This document shows, piece after piece, positions 16,910 to 28,600 of a stretch of 64,000 nucleotides of DNA. How positions within the stretch are numbered: position 1 is the stretch's first letter; each line of letters opens with the position of its first letter. The notes below the pieces were generated by a model that was not told the DNA's origin, did no database searches, and saw nothing but the letters and a program-made list of their open reading frames with translations. The translations under genes were made by a program, and so were the position numbers. The DNA lies in contig LNBW01000056.1 of the NCBI GenBank assembly GCA_001567255.1, positions 1 through 64,000 on the forward strand. Direction: 5' to 3'. The stretch is from Bacteroidetes bacterium OLB9 (GTDB taxonomy: Bacteria > Bacteroidota > Bacteroidia > Chitinophagales > Saprospiraceae).

Positions 16910-17263
16910 ATGAATAAAAAAGATCTTCGAAAGAATAAATTCATGTGGTTTGCAGCCGGCCAAAACATGGAGTTTCTTAACAAGGATGAAATGGGCACCA
17001 TCGCCTATTTAAAAAGTTTTAAGTTATTTGCGGATGGAAGAGGAAGCATTTCTAATCTTTGCCAAAAAAAGTCAGGGATACTGGACGAAACCACCTATCT
17101 ATTTGACTATACCTATACCGTTTCTACTGGAAAAACGCACATCACCTATGAACAGACCGTATTTTTTGTCAATAGCAAGAAACTCGGCCTCCCTGAGTTC
17201 ATTTTAAAGCCGGAACGATTTCTTAACCGTATTGCGGCTTTTTTTTGGATGGGACGATATTAA
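16910..17263 (+). CDS. Uncharacterised paralogue, N-terminal piece (frameshifted)
   Basis: N-terminal 117 residues of the second paralogue (MNKKDLRKNKFMWFAAGQNM...). It follows the first gene's homology closely up to NRIAAFF and then runs out of frame (WMGRY, stop). The break is at a T8 run (17239-17246). With seven T the protein continues as AAFFGWDDINFEMYPEF, matching AAYFGYDDINFETYPGF in the first copy. This alignment gives the frameshift with high certainty. I infer a sequencing error. Confidence 0.75.
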   Translation: MNKKDLRKNKFMWFAAGQNMEFLNKDEMGTIAYLKSFKLFADGRGSISNLCQKKSGILDETTYLFDYTYTVSTGKTHITYEQTVFFVNSKKLGLPEFILKPERFLNRIAAFFWMGRY

Positions 17264-17501
17264 TTTTGAAATGTATCCTGAGTTTTCAAACAAATATTAT
17301 CTCAAAGGTGAGGATGAACATTATATTCGGTACCACTTTGACGACAAGGTACTCAGATTTTTTAGTAATAATCAAGGTTGGTCGGTTGAGGCTGTTAATT
17401 ATTTTTTGATTTTCTACAGCCACAATGTAATCATCCCTGCTGAAAATATTGCAACTTTTTACAATATTGGTTTGGGTATCTACGAACTTTTTTGCGCGTA
17501 A
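17232..17501 (+). CDS. Uncharacterised paralogue, C-terminal piece (frameshifted)
   Basis: C-terminal part of the second paralogue in the +1 frame: NFEMYPEFSNKYYLKGE, then HYIRYHFDDKVLRFFS and WSVEAVNYFLIFYSHN, all matching the first copy. The joined protein is about 197 residues. The ATG at 17232 falls before the break and in a frame not used by the real protein there, so it is probably not a true start. Confidence 0.72.
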   Translation: MRLFFGWDDINFEMYPEFSNKYYLKGEDEHYIRYHFDDKVLRFFSNNQGWSVEAVNYFLIFYSHNVIIPAENIATFYNIGLGIYELFCA

Positions 17502-17613
17502 TAATTCATTACTTGAATCAGAAGAAGGGTCTGAGTAAGGATGATTATAGTCCACAATGTATAATACATGGATAATTCATTTTTTTATAACTTCCTTTGC
17601 CAATCGTAGGAAG

Positions 17614-18570
17614 TCAAAAGATATGACCTGCTATTCTACGAATATTATCACTCTGCCCCATAGAATAAAAATGTAGTACGGGCACATTATACTCTAGCAA
17701 TTCTTTACACTGATGGACAGTCCATTCAATACCTAGTTCACGTACAGCTGCATTAGTCTTACATTTGAGCACTTCTTTGACCAGCGACTGTGGCAAATCA
17801 ATTTTAAAGATTTGAGGGAGAATTTGCAGATGATTTAAGGTAGCTATCGGTTTAATCCCCGGAATAATCGGAACCTCAATGCCAATAGCCCTGGCTCTTT
17901 CGACAAAGTCAAAATATCTTTGATTGTCAAAAAACATCTGAGTTACAATATAATCTGCACCTGCTTCCACTTTTTTCTTAAGCATCTGAAGATCATACTC
18001 CATAGACGGAGCTTCAATGTGCTTTTCAGGATAGCCAGCCACTCCTATACAGAAGCTGTTCAACTCTTCACTGATGATCGCCTCATGAAGGTACTTACCA
18101 CTACCTAGATCCTGAATCTGTGCTACCAGATCTGAAGCATACTGATGACCACCTGAGGCAGGTTCAAAATATTTTTCACCCTTACGCGCATCACCACGTA
18201 GTGCCATAACGTTTTGTATGCCTAAATACATACAATCCACCAGCAGGTATTCTGTCTCTTCCTTACTAAATCCACCGCACAATACATGTGGCACTGTATC
18301 AACATTGTATTTGTGTTGTATTGCCGCACAAATTCCCAGTGTACCCGGGCGCATTCGAGTGATTTTTCGCTCTAGAAGACCGTCTCCTTTCTCAATAAAC
18401 ACATATTCTTCACGAGAAGTAGTGACATCTATAAATGGAGGTTTAAACTCAATCAATGGGTCAATATTATTATAGAGGTCGGCAATACCACTACCCTTTC
18501 TAGGTGGTACGATTTCAAAAGAGAATAAAGTCTTTCCTTCTGCTTGTATGATATGATCTGTTATTTTCAT
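17614..18570 (-). CDS. metF: Methylenetetrahydrofolate reductase
   Basis: Reduces 5,10-methylene-THF to 5-methyl-THF, the methyl donor for methionine synthase; FAD enzyme of 318 residues. The family pattern is clear: LFSFEIVPPRKGSG, FIDVTTSREEYV, VPHVLCGGFSKEET, NVMALRGDARKGE, IGVAGYPEKHIEAPS, GADYIVTQMFFDNQRYFDF and PIIPGIKPIATLNHL. It is the last gene of the metH(N)-metH(C)-metF set, with a 25-base gap after metH(C), and so is probably controlled by the upstream SAM-I riboswitch. Confidence 0.95.
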   Translation of the reverse strand: MKITDHIIQAEGKTLFSFEIVPPRKGSGIADLYNNIDPLIEFKPPFIDVTTSREEYVFIEKGDGLLERKITRMRPGTLGICAAIQHKYNVDTVPHVLCGGFSKEETEYLLVDCMYLGIQNVMALRGDARKGEKYFEPASGGHQYASDLVAQIQDLGSGKYLHEAIISEELNSFCIGVAGYPEKHIEAPSMEYDLQMLKKKVEAGADYIVTQMFFDNQRYFDFVERARAIGIEVPIIPGIKPIATLNHLQILPQIFKIDLPQSLVKEVLKCKTNAAVRELGIEWTVHQCKELLEYNVPVLHFYSMGQSDNIRRIAGHIF

Positions 18571-18595
18571 TATTTGTGCCTATTTTTCAATGTCA

Positions 18596-21277
18596 TCAAT
18601 CAGCTAGATTAGGTGCCAACCATTTTTTAGCTGTGGCAGCATCAATACCTTTGCGGCGTACATAATCTGCAAATTGATCTTCCTTAATTCTACCTACACC
18701 AAAATACTTAGCATGTGGGCTAGCAAAGTAATATCCTGAAACAGAAGCTGTAGGCCACATCGCCAGACCCTCAGTCAATTCTGTACCTATATTTTCATAC
18801 ACCTGTAGCAACTTCCAGATAGTCTGTTTCTCCAGATGGTCAGGACATGCAGGATATCCAGGAGCAGGCCTTATGCCCCGATATTTTTCAGCAATCAACG
18901 CTTCGTTATCCAGTTGCTCATCAGCGGCATAACCCCAATACTTGGTTCTGACCTGGTGATGGAGATACTCAGCAAATGCCTCTGCAAATCGATCAGCTAA
19001 TGCCTTGGCAATTATAGCATTATAATCATCATTAGCTGATTCATATTTTTTAACTAACTCATCCGTGCCAAATCCTGCTGTGACACAAAATGCACCAATG
19101 TAATCCTGCTTACCTGATGACCTAGGTGCGATAAAGTCGCTTAAAGCATAATACTCTTTCCCTTCGGCCTTTTTCAGCTGCTGGCGTAAGGTGCGGAATA
19201 CATATTTCTCACCGCTGTGTTCAAGTTCTATATCATCTTCATCATTGGCATTAGCAGGAAATATACCGAAAATACCGCGTGCTTTCAGGAGTCGTTCGTC
19301 CACTATTTTCTTCAGCATTTTCTGAGCATCATCAAAAAGTTCTCTTGCCTGCTCACCTACCACTCCATCATGGAGGATTTCCGGATATTTGCCGTGTAGT
19401 TGCCAGCTTCTAAAAAATGGTGACCAGTCAATAAATGAAAGTAAATCGCTTAAATCCTGATTTTCAATGATGTGAATACCCAGTTGTTGAGGCGCAAAGA
19501 TTTCTTCACTTTCCCAATCAATTTTGATTTTATTCTGTCGGGCTTCCTGAATACTTACATACTCCTTCTCAACCTGTCTGCTCAAAAACTTTTCTCTAAA
19601 CTCTTCATATTCCTTTTTGATGTCCAGACTATAGGTATTACTTTTATCCCTATTCAAAAGCGAACTCACAACGCTTACTGCCCTGGAAGCATCATTGACA
19701 TGTACCACTGCATTGTGGTATTTAGGATCAATTTTTACAGCTGTATGTGCCTTAGAGGTGGTGGCACCACCAATCAAAAGAGGAAGTTGTAAGTTTTGTC
19801 GTTCGAGTTCAGATGCTACATGAACCATTTCGTCAAGGCTAGGCGTAATCAATCCACTCACTCCGATCACATCTACTTTTTCGTCTATAGCGGTCTGAAT
19901 GATTTTCTCAGCTGGGACCATCACTCCCAGATCGATGATATCATAATTATTACAACCTAGTACGACAGCGACAATATTTTTACCTATATCATGTACATCG
20001 CCTTTTACTGTCGCTAACAATACTTTACCATTAGATGATTTAGTATTGTCCTTAATAGCTTCTAAATAGGGTTGCAAGTACGCCACAGCCTTCTTCATCA
20101 CCCTCGCCGATTTTACAACTTGCGGCAAAAACATCTTTCCACTACCAAACAAATCACCTACCACGCCCATACCAGTCATCAGATGACCTTCAATTACCTC
20201 TAAGGGTTGAGCTACAGAAAGCCGTGCTTCTTCAGTATCTTCTTCAATAAACCGATCGATACCTTTGACTAAGGCATAGGTGATGCGATCTTGAAGTGAT
20301 TGATTACGCCACTCAAGGTCTTCTGTTTTGTCTTTTTTTACAGATTTAAATCTTTCAGAATACTCTAGTAACCGTTCTGTGGCATCAGCACGCCGATCCA
20401 GCATCACATCTTCTACCAGCTCTAGCAAGTCTTTAGGAATCTCATCATAGACTTCAAGCATAGCCGGATTGACAATGCCCATATTCATACCAGCTTTAAT
20501 AGCATGATACAAAAAGACAGAATGCATAGCCTCACGCACCGTATCGTTACCACGAAATGAAAAAGATACATTAGATACTCCACCACTAACAGAAACATGA
20601 GGTAAGTTTTCACGAACCCATCGTGTACCTTCAATAAAATCAAGTGCATTTCGTCGATGTTCCTCCAATCCGGTAGCCACAGGAAAAATATTCAAGTCAA
20701 AAATGATATCTTCAGGCGGAAAGCCTACTTTTTCCACCAAAATATCATAACTCCGCTTACAAATATCTATCCTCCGCTGATAATTGTCCGCTTGACCACT
20801 TTCGTCAAATGCCATGACGATCACAGCTGCACCATAACGTCTAATACACTTGGCCTGCCGTATAAATTCTTCTTCTCCTTCTTTCAGACTGATAGAATTG
20901 ACCACTCCTTTGCCTTGTACTACCTGCAATCCAGCCTCAAGAATCTCCCATCTTGACGAGTCAATCATAATTGGTATTCTAGCGATATCCGGTTCTGATG
21001 CAATCAAATTCAAAAACTTGACCATACAATACTTGCCATCAATCAATCCATCATCAAAATTAACATCTAGGATCTGGGCGCCGCCTTCTACTTGCTCTCG
21101 TGCAATATCCAGTGCCTCAATAAATTTCTCTTCTTTGACTAATCGTAGGAAACGCTTAGACCCGGACACATTAGTTCGCTCACCCACGTTGACAAAATTA
21201 GATTGTGGCGTGATGACCAATGGTTCCAGCCCAGAGAGCTTAAGATACCTAGGATTTTCGCTTATATCATAACTCAT
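18596..21277 (-). CDS. metH: Cobalamin-dependent methionine synthase, pterin/B12/activation part
   Basis: C-terminal two thirds of MetH as a separate 893-residue protein. In order: the methyl-THF-binding pterin domain (about 20-290: [33 protein letters not shown]), the cobalamin cap and B12-binding domain (about 340-560: [20 protein letters not shown] with the axial His, then [14 protein letters not shown] and [17 protein letters not shown]) and the SAM-binding reactivation domain (about 600-893: [14 protein letters not shown] in the form [12 protein letters not shown]). The homocysteine-binding part is encoded by the gene 41 bases upstream. Both ends sit at natural domain borders, so this is the two-gene form seen in many Bacteroidota rather than a broken gene. 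Confidence 0.95.
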   Translation of the reverse strand: MSYDISENPRYLKLSGLEPLVITPQSNFVNVGERTNVSGSKRFLRLVKEEKFIEALDIAREQVEGGAQILDVNFDDGLIDGKYCMVKFLNLIASEPDIARIPIMIDSSRWEILEAGLQVVQGKGVVNSISLKEGEEEFIRQAKCIRRYGAAVIVMAFDESGQADNYQRRIDICKRSYDILVEKVGFPPEDIIFDLNIFPVATGLEEHRRNALDFIEGTRWVRENLPHVSVSGGVSNVSFSFRGNDTVREAMHSVFLYHAIKAGMNMGIVNPAMLEVYDEIPKDLLELVEDVMLDRRADATERLLEYSERFKSVKKDKTEDLEWRNQSLQDRITYALVKGIDRFIEEDTEEARLSVAQPLEVIEGHLMTGMGVVGDLFGSGKMFLPQVVKSARVMKKAVAYLQPYLEAIKDNTKSSNGKVLLATVKGDVHDIGKNIVAVVLGCNNYDIIDLGVMVPAEKIIQTAIDEKVDVIGVSGLITPSLDEMVHVASELERQNLQLPLLIGGATTSKAHTAVKIDPKYHNAVVHVNDASRAVSVVSSLLNRDKSNTYSLDIKKEYEEFREKFLSRQVEKEYVSIQEARQNKIKIDWESEEIFAPQQLGIHIIENQDLSDLLSFIDWSPFFRSWQLHGKYPEILHDGVVGEQARELFDDAQKMLKKIVDERLLKARGIFGIFPANANDEDDIELEHSGEKYVFRTLRQQLKKAEGKEYYALSDFIAPRSSGKQDYIGAFCVTAGFGTDELVKKYESANDDYNAIIAKALADRFAEAFAEYLHHQVRTKYWGYAADEQLDNEALIAEKYRGIRPAPGYPACPDHLEKQTIWKLLQVYENIGTELTEGLAMWPTASVSGYYFASPHAKYFGVGRIKEDQFADYVRRKGIDAATAKKWLAPNLAD

Positions 21278-21318
21278 TATAAGGTTTTCTTTAAATTCTT
21301 AAAACTATATCAGATTAT

Positions 21319-22335
21319 TTAAGCAAGTGCCAAAGGCCGTGGAATTCGAGGCTCATAATTACTGACAGCTGCTGCAATAGCGCTGATATGGTCAGGTGTT
21401 GTGCCACAGCAGCCACCTACAATATTTACTAAGCCTTTATCAAGGTACTCATGAATTTGTGTCACCATAGTGGCCGGTGTCTCATCATACTGACCAAAAG
21501 CATTAGGCAATCCGGCATTAGGATATGCTGACACATAAAATTCCGTATTGCGCGCTACAGTCTCTAGATAGGGTGTAAGTTGTTTGGCTCCTAATGCACA
21601 ATTAAAACCCACAGAGAGTAAATTCAAATGAGAAATAGAAATCAAAAAAGCATCGGCAGTCTGTCCGCTGAGTGTACGTCCGGACGCATCTGTGATGGTA
21701 CCGGAAACCATGATGGGAATGTCAATCCTGCGTTCTTCTTGTATCTCATCTATTGCAAACAAAGCTGCTTTGGCATTAAGGGTATCGAAAATGGTTTCAA
21801 CCAGTAATATATCAGCTCCTCCATCCAGCAAAGCTTCGGCCTGCAACTTGTAGGCTACACGCAATTCATCAAATGTGATAGCCCGAAACCCCGGGTCACT
21901 AACATCAGGTGATAGAGAAGCGGTTTTATTTGTAGGCCCCATAGCACCGGCAACAAATCTGGGTTTTTCCGGAAATTGTGTGGTGTATATATCACAAGCT
22001 TGCCTGGCTATTCTGGCACTTTCAACATTGAGCTCATACACCAAATCTTCCATATGATAATCTGCCATGGCCACTGTAGTTCCAGAAAATGTGTTGGTCT
22101 CAATGATATCAGCTCCGGCTTCTAGATACTGTCTGTGAATCTCACCGATGATATGAGGCTGCGTCAATGAAAGTAAATCGTTATTGCCTTTGAGTGGATA
22201 TGGCCAGTCTTTAAATCGGTGACCACGATAATCTTCTTCTTGAAGTTTATACCGCTGAATCATAGTACCCATGGCTCCATCGAGTACTAGAATGCGCTTT
22301 TTTAATAAATTCTCCAGTTGTTGTTTGACGGTCAT
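21319..22335 (-). CDS. metH: Methionine synthase, homocysteine-binding part (separate subunit)
   Basis: A 338-residue homocysteine S-methyltransferase domain that would bind and activate homocysteine through zinc. The zinc cysteines are visible in VGFNCALGA and [11 protein letters not shown]; the start [20 protein letters not shown] and [13 protein letters not shown] are typical of the MetH N-terminal barrel. It is followed on the same strand by the remaining MetH domains and metF. The start codon at 22335 is the last triplet of a 12-base hairpin stem (22333-22344 with 22352-22363), downstream of a SAM-I riboswitch, which suggests translational control. Confidence 0.95.
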   Translation of the reverse strand: MTVKQQLENLLKKRILVLDGAMGTMIQRYKLQEEDYRGHRFKDWPYPLKGNNDLLSLTQPHIIGEIHRQYLEAGADIIETNTFSGTTVAMADYHMEDLVYELNVESARIARQACDIYTTQFPEKPRFVAGAMGPTNKTASLSPDVSDPGFRAITFDELRVAYKLQAEALLDGGADILLVETIFDTLNAKAALFAIDEIQEERRIDIPIMVSGTITDASGRTLSGQTADAFLISISHLNLLSVGFNCALGAKQLTPYLETVARNTEFYVSAYPNAGLPNAFGQYDETPATMVTQIHEYLDKGLVNIVGGCCGTTPDHISAIAAAVSNYEPRIPRPLALA

Positions 22336-22363
22336 TTCAATATAAGTTAAATATATTGAAATG
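22333..22363 (-). promoter_or_regulatory. Hairpin sequestering the metH start codon
   Basis: Perfect 12-base inverted repeat CATTTCAATATA / TATATTGAAATG with a 7-base loop; the metH ATG closes the 3' arm. The 5' arm can alternatively pair with ATTGAAATGT at the outer edge of the SAM-I riboswitch P1 (22508-22517). It reads as the expression platform of the riboswitch (inference). Confidence 0.6.
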
Positions 22364-22408
22364 TCAAAAAGAGAAGATGATAAAAAATGATCTCATCTTT
22401 GGAGTAAG

Positions 22409-22510
22409 TGTTATCTATCCCCATCGGAGTAGAATGTAGCACCGTTTCGCTCGTATGCGATGGTTGCCAAGGTTTCTCAGAGTCTAATCTCTCCACCTTT
22501 CTTGATAACA
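22409..22510 (-). ncRNA. SAM-I riboswitch (S-box leader) upstream of metH
   Basis: On the minus strand the S-box landmarks occur in order: TTATCAAGAAAGGTGGAG at the 5' side, GAAACC then GGCAACC (conserved core), GCGAAACGGTGCTACATTC (J3/P4 region, GGTGCTA), and GATAGATAACA closing P1 (TGTTATC with GATAACA). It lies 74 bases before the metH start. High SAM is expected to reduce expression of metH-metF, which regenerate methionine. I cannot run a covariance model, but the primary-sequence match is strong. Confidence 0.92.
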
Positions 22511-22541
22511 TTTCAATAATGTAAAGAACTATTTAGTGATG

Positions 22542-22549
22542 CAAATATA
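22542..22549 (-). promoter_or_regulatory. Promoter -7 box TATATTTG of the metH operon
   Basis: Minus-strand TATATTTG, 32 bases upstream of the riboswitch 5' end, so the whole S-box would be transcribed. Confidence 0.55.
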
Positions 22550-22670
22550 CACATTGTGATGTAATTGAAATGTTATTATAGAATAATTGTCAGCTATGAT
22601 TAAAATATGCAGCAGTTTGGCTAATCCACACTGCTGCACACTCCGTTCATATTTCATAACAATATATTCG

Positions 22671-25600
22671 CTAGTTAATGCTGAATCTCAAGGTAACACC
22701 AGACCGAATGGTCGTCATAGGGAAGGACAGTGTTGTTCTCGGTATGGTTTTGGAGAAATCAAAGAAAAACCTCAATGCTAGATTTTTATTGACATCAAAC
22801 TCTACGTTTGTACTCAGTGTCGTTGTCTTTTGACCCTTATTAGGCTGCCCGTCAATACCTGTCTGTAGATTATACACCTCTGAAATATCATCCTTCATCG
22901 AATATGCAAAGGTAAATCTCAGGTCCTTGCCTTCAGCACTGGTTCCTTTATCTTTAATCAAGCCAGAAAGAAGACCTTTGTCAGATTTGTTCGAAGCGTC
23001 AGCATCCTTTTTTGATTTTTTCGTCTTTTTCTTGTTTTTTGAAAAGGCTTTAAAATTTTTCAAAACATAGCCCGCTCCTATTGTAAATTCTTTAGACTTA
23101 TTCTCCCTTAGTTCGGTAATATCTAGTGTAAGACTTCTAATCATCTTATAATCTAAGTCAAATTTAAAGTCATTGACCATTTTTAAGCTGACACCAATGA
23201 TAGGTACAAATTGCTCTTGAATAGCCACTGTAGGCACCTCTAGTCTTGAATAATAGTTGTCATTTGGCGACAAGGTACCAAATGGGTCATTATGATCAAA
23301 TAAAGGTGATGTCTGGAAATTATTGACCCGCAGTGTAGAACTATATCCATGCTTAATCGTAATATTGGTAAAATATTTCTTCACTGCCGGCAATTTACTC
23401 AAACCAGCATAATTCAATTGCCAGTTTGGCTTTGGAATATAGGTATTCTTGCTTACTAGATCTATTTGATCCAACTCCACTGAGTAAGGTGATTGCCCAG
23501 TATAGGCAGCCATGAAGGCAGGCACCGTCACACTGGTATTTGTCGGGCCATAACCTCCCGGATATTGTGGATCTTTATTATAGACACCAGGATTATCAAT
23601 ATTAGGAAGTCGCCTAGCAATAATCTCTCTGTTGACCTTAAACTGTTCATATAATCCTCGACTGTCTCTAAATAATGTATTCAAAGCATAGAACGATGCA
23701 TCATAAGAACCCACATCATATAACGCCAGTTGCTGGAAAATATCACCCGTTTTTTCTGTCTTGCGGAAGACCTCATTATGTGTCTGCTGATAATTTTTCT
23801 TCAAAGTCACATCTATACTAAAGTCTTTGAATGGCTCAATCAATGCCTTAGCATCTATACTATGCTGCTTGGTCTGGATAAGACCTTCATTAAAGCTTTT
23901 ACTTGGATTAAACCATTCTTGATTGCGAAGCAACCAGTTGTTCTCGCCGGAGATATTAGGTTGAATACCAGCTATAAAATCCCAGCCAGGAGCATTAAAT
24001 CCTTCACTCTGACCTAGCAATTTAGATTGGGGCATGAAACCGGGAATTAATGTCGTCCTTTCATCCTTATAATTGAGTTTAACAGACCTGACCAGCATTA
24101 AAGGTCGCAGGATAATTCGCTCCACGATACTAGGATCTCTTGGTTTGTCATCCTTTTTAGTTCTATTATTTTCCTCCTTCTCTTTGTTTTTGCTATCGGC
24201 ATCACTTTCTTTTAATTCAACATCAGCCATACCAAGATTGGTCTTATCTTGTGAAGAGACTTTTCTTTGTCGAGGTGATTGTTCTGGAGACTTTCTTGAT
24301 CTTACTCCTTTGCCACTTTCTATTGATTTTAAATAGTTTGACTTACTATAGAGCCTGCTAAAGTCCAAAGTAAAATTTAAGGCCATTTTCTGTCCGTTTC
24401 TTATGGTATTACCGAGAAGAGTCCCTTCATCGTCAATCGTAATAAGGCTACCGGCATCCCATCCGTAATCAGCTTTATAATCAGCTCCCGCATTGATCCA
24501 GTTGAGTATAGGAATACTCTTAAATGGCAATTTATAATTGAGTGACAGATTGTGTGAATACGACTTTGATCTACCTAAATGCTCCAAATTTTCATTTCGA
24601 TAGTAGTTCACATTACCATTCTGGTCCACAATATCACGATATAAAACCCCATTTTCATCATATAAACTTCCCTTTTCGTCAACGAGGTTACGTTCCTCTA
24701 GGGTATTAGCTACCCCTACATACCTTAATTGATCGACTAACGCTTCTGCCTTAGCACGATAGCTAAATCTCAATGACTTTGTAAAGTCCCAGTCCAAAAC
24801 ATAAGATCTTTCCCAACTAAATCTGTTGTCATCAAAAGCATAAATCGGTATCACTGGCTGTCTAAATGTTCGCCTATTGAGCTGGTTATTCATTCTAGTG
24901 GTAAACGAGAAATTACTCGGCAAATAGCTGAAATTAAAGTCAGAAATAAGCTGGAGGCCTTTTACTTTGATAAATTTAAAAGGTTCCACGAAAGTAGATC
25001 TACGTGAAAATACATAGTCTAGTCCAACAGTACGAGATACCTGTTTATCCTCTTTAACAAGATAATTGGACATGGTATTTTCGGTATATCCATAACTGAC
25101 CCCGAAATTAGAAGGCGACCACGGCTTTCCTGTTCCACCGGCATTAATCCGTGCATTTGCAATATTGAAGGTTTTAATCGTAACCTCTTCACGCGCTAAA
25201 TCCCTTATCGAATCCCTCATATCAGTGTCCACTAAGCTGAGTTTTTCACGCACTCTAATATCCTGATCAATAGGATCAAACTCTGGTGTTATCAATGTCT
25301 TCTGGTATTGAGCATATATAGGGACGGTAAGCTTAGCTTCTTTAGGTAAAAGTTTACCGGCATCGATATTGATCGCAGCATCATAGATAAATTTCTCTTC
25401 TCTGTTTCGTTCATGTAGTCTTTTATCTAGCGAACTGTATCCATTACTGCTATATCCTGTGGATAGATTAATCTCTGCAAGGTCGGCGAGCTGCAGTTGA
25501 AGCCTTGACTCTGCTGCCCATGCAAAATTTTCATTATATCCAGTGACTCTCAATTCATTGACCCAAACTTCACCACTGGCAAATATATTTCCTCTGTTTT

Positions 25601-28600
25601 TCACTACTATTTCGATGACCTTGACATTGCCCAATGATGGGTTGCCGACCATCCGGACTATATCACCTTTTTCGGGATTAACCACTGCCTCCACAATCCC
25701 AGCCCGTGCTTTCAGATTATTTTCGATCCTATATTTTCTAAGAGCCAGCATACTATCTAGCGGTACATTGATAAAATTTCTGGTCGGCCATATATTTTTT
25801 TGTGATTGAGCAGGATCTTTAGAGTTCGTCTTTGAAATGGTCAGCGGCAATTCGTATTCATAATAATTATTATTAAGGTTCTTCAAACTATCATTATAAA
25901 TACCGAGGGTGTCAACTGGGAAATCCTTACCTAGTCTGACGATGATAGAAATATCGCCATCTTTAATGGTGTCTCTTTGAATAACAGCTAGATTTTCAGC
26001 ATGTACAAACATCTGAAGCCTCTTATAAAGTGCCAGATTAATATTGGCAATTTTTGACATTCCTACTTCGCAAGATTGTGGAAGTTCTCTGAATTTCAAT
26101 GCCATAGATTTTTCATCCTGGAGCAGATTAGCCAGCTGACCAAAAGAGCGTGTACGCACTGTTCCCGCTGGCGTGATATAGTTAAATGGCAACTTGTCAG
26201 AATTCTCCTCAATACCTACATCATCGATGCTGAACTCAATATTTGGTTGATCCGGTCTCTCTTCACACAAAGGTTGCTGCTTTCTCCAGATACTCCTTTG
26301 CAATTGAAATTCTGCCAGGCGGAAGGTTTTGGGTGTTTCAAAATCAGTCATATACATTCGCATAAACTGAATGCCTCTAAAGCCTTCTATCGGGCCTACT
26401 TTAGTTCCACTATTGAGTGGAATTTGAAATCTATACCATTTTTGCTCCTGACCATCAACAGTAATTGTCTTGGTTTCTCTCAAATACTCTCTAACGGCTG
26501 CAGTATCCAGTTCTTTGCTATCACCAAGACGCCTTATATCGATGACATATTCATAAAAAGCTTCTGTCTGATCTAGTGTTTTATTGTTGTTAATATCTTC
26601 AGTATCAGGATAATTATTTCCTCTGATAAACTGATTAATATTAGAGGAACCATTTGAAAACGGTGTATTGCCCTGCGTGCCATTGAATCCTTTCATTCTC
26701 TGAAGCAATGAAGGGTATTCTGACGTGCTAACATCATTAAAAAATACAAAGTCATCGTTACAAGGATCTTTTGCTATTTCAGCAATATTTGCTAAATCGT
26801 TTTCAATCAACCAAGATTCAAATTTAAGAGCTTCTTGATTATTGTCCAATCCATCTATACCGACATCTTGCGCTTCTCCTTCTTGTGCATCAAAGCCATT
26901 TACCATCGGAATGCTCACTGTTGCTTTTCCAAATACTGTATTCACTACCGGTACACGTCGCTGACTAGTAGGCATGGCATTCTCAAAAAACAGTAAGTTG
27001 TCTTTGAGCACATCTTCTGAGACACTACCGAGATTGAATACGATTTTTCCTGACTCGTCAATAACATGTGCTTCTCCATCGGGTCTATCCATAAATGGAT
27101 TAAGCATCCAAAATTCTATACTTTCATAATTGGCACTCTCAAAGTCTGAGTTGGGAAAGTATCTCTGAATTCCACCCCATCTGGATTGAGGATTGCGTAA
27201 TACAATTTTTTTATTATCCACTACATCAAATCCGGAGGAAATACCAGGGTATCCTTCCTTATTGTCAAAATTATAAGGTCCTCTTTCTTGCGGATAATAA
27301 CTAATGTCAAATGTAAAGAGCTGCTGATGCTGACCTGGCTGAACCTGTCTGTTTTCAAACAACTGGTTCTGATTAATAATTCTTGTATATGGATTACTAT
27401 TGTCCAGTGATGTTCGGTTAGTACCTAAATCCAGCGTACTCCAGTTGATTAATGCTCTGTTAGCATTGTACGCTAGATTATTATCCATAGCTGCTTCCTT
27501 AAACTTAGTGGCATCTGTGGTTAAAATACTAGGTGTACTAGCCAGTGTCCATAAATTTACATTGTAACCTCCTAGGTTAAAATTAGAAATTGCGCCCTCA
27601 AAGTCATCAATATTGGCAATACCTTCATCTTCAACTACACGATTACCATTATTATCATCGTATTTCAAGTCAATGCCTTTGGCGTGTCCAGGCTTAAGAC
27701 CAGCTACTTCGGCAGTAAAATTAATTCTCGACTTTTCAGACGTGCTGTAAAATGGGAGTTTGTCCACTAGACTAGTCAAAAATGGCATCTCCTCAGAATA
27801 GTTGAAGTCTAAGCCAAAGATTCTGTTTTTGATAGGATCATCACCGATATTTACTTTCTGAGTAATCGGCACTTCTGACAACCTTAAAAAGGTGGCACCT
27901 AGACTCGTATTTTTATTAAACTGATATTCAGCTCTCAATCCCATCATATTCTTTTGCTGCAAGCTAAATAACGAATTATCCTCAAATCGAACATCGATCG
28001 GCGTACCTTGCGATAAATATAATGGGTTAATGATCGATAATCGTCCGAGAGAATAATCTATTTCATAATCCTGACCTTCTATCAACTGCTTACCTCCGGC
28101 TGAAACCCTGACAGAACCTTGCGGGATATAAAAGCCCAAATTGAACACTCCATTTGAACTACCGGACTTGACCTTTCCGACCATTTGGAATTTATTCTTT
28201 ACTAGTCCTGTATGTTCAGTTATAGCCTGGATCTGGTGGTATAATTCATCATAACGAAACTTTGTTAAGGCATTTTCTAGACCTATGGTGTCCAGATTGT
28301 ATTTTTCGACCAGTACTTTACCTACCTTTTCTCCTGTCAAGTGTCCACCAAAAGGTTCCAGTACCGGAAATACGATGCTTCCAGTTCGCTCAATGACGGT
28401 CACACCCGGTATATAATCAAAGAAACCATCCGGCTGTGGATCGCCAGTCCTATTGAGATTATCAAGATTGAAAAGTTCCAAAATCGGTACCTTAATCAGT
28501 AGTGGGTCGGGCATATATCTTTTAAGTGATCCATCATTGTTATCATCTTCATAATAAATATCAAATTCAAAATCTGATTGGCTCAATGTGTTGGTGTTTA

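Noticed and set aside
17585..17620. Terminator between the paralogue gene and metF
   Set aside because: An ACTTCCT/AGGAAGT stem exists but is not followed by a T-run on either strand.
18596..22335. metH as a frameshifted single gene
   Set aside because: The two parts are separated by a 41-base spacer with normal stop and start and the cut lies at a domain border; two-gene MetH is known from Bacteroidota.
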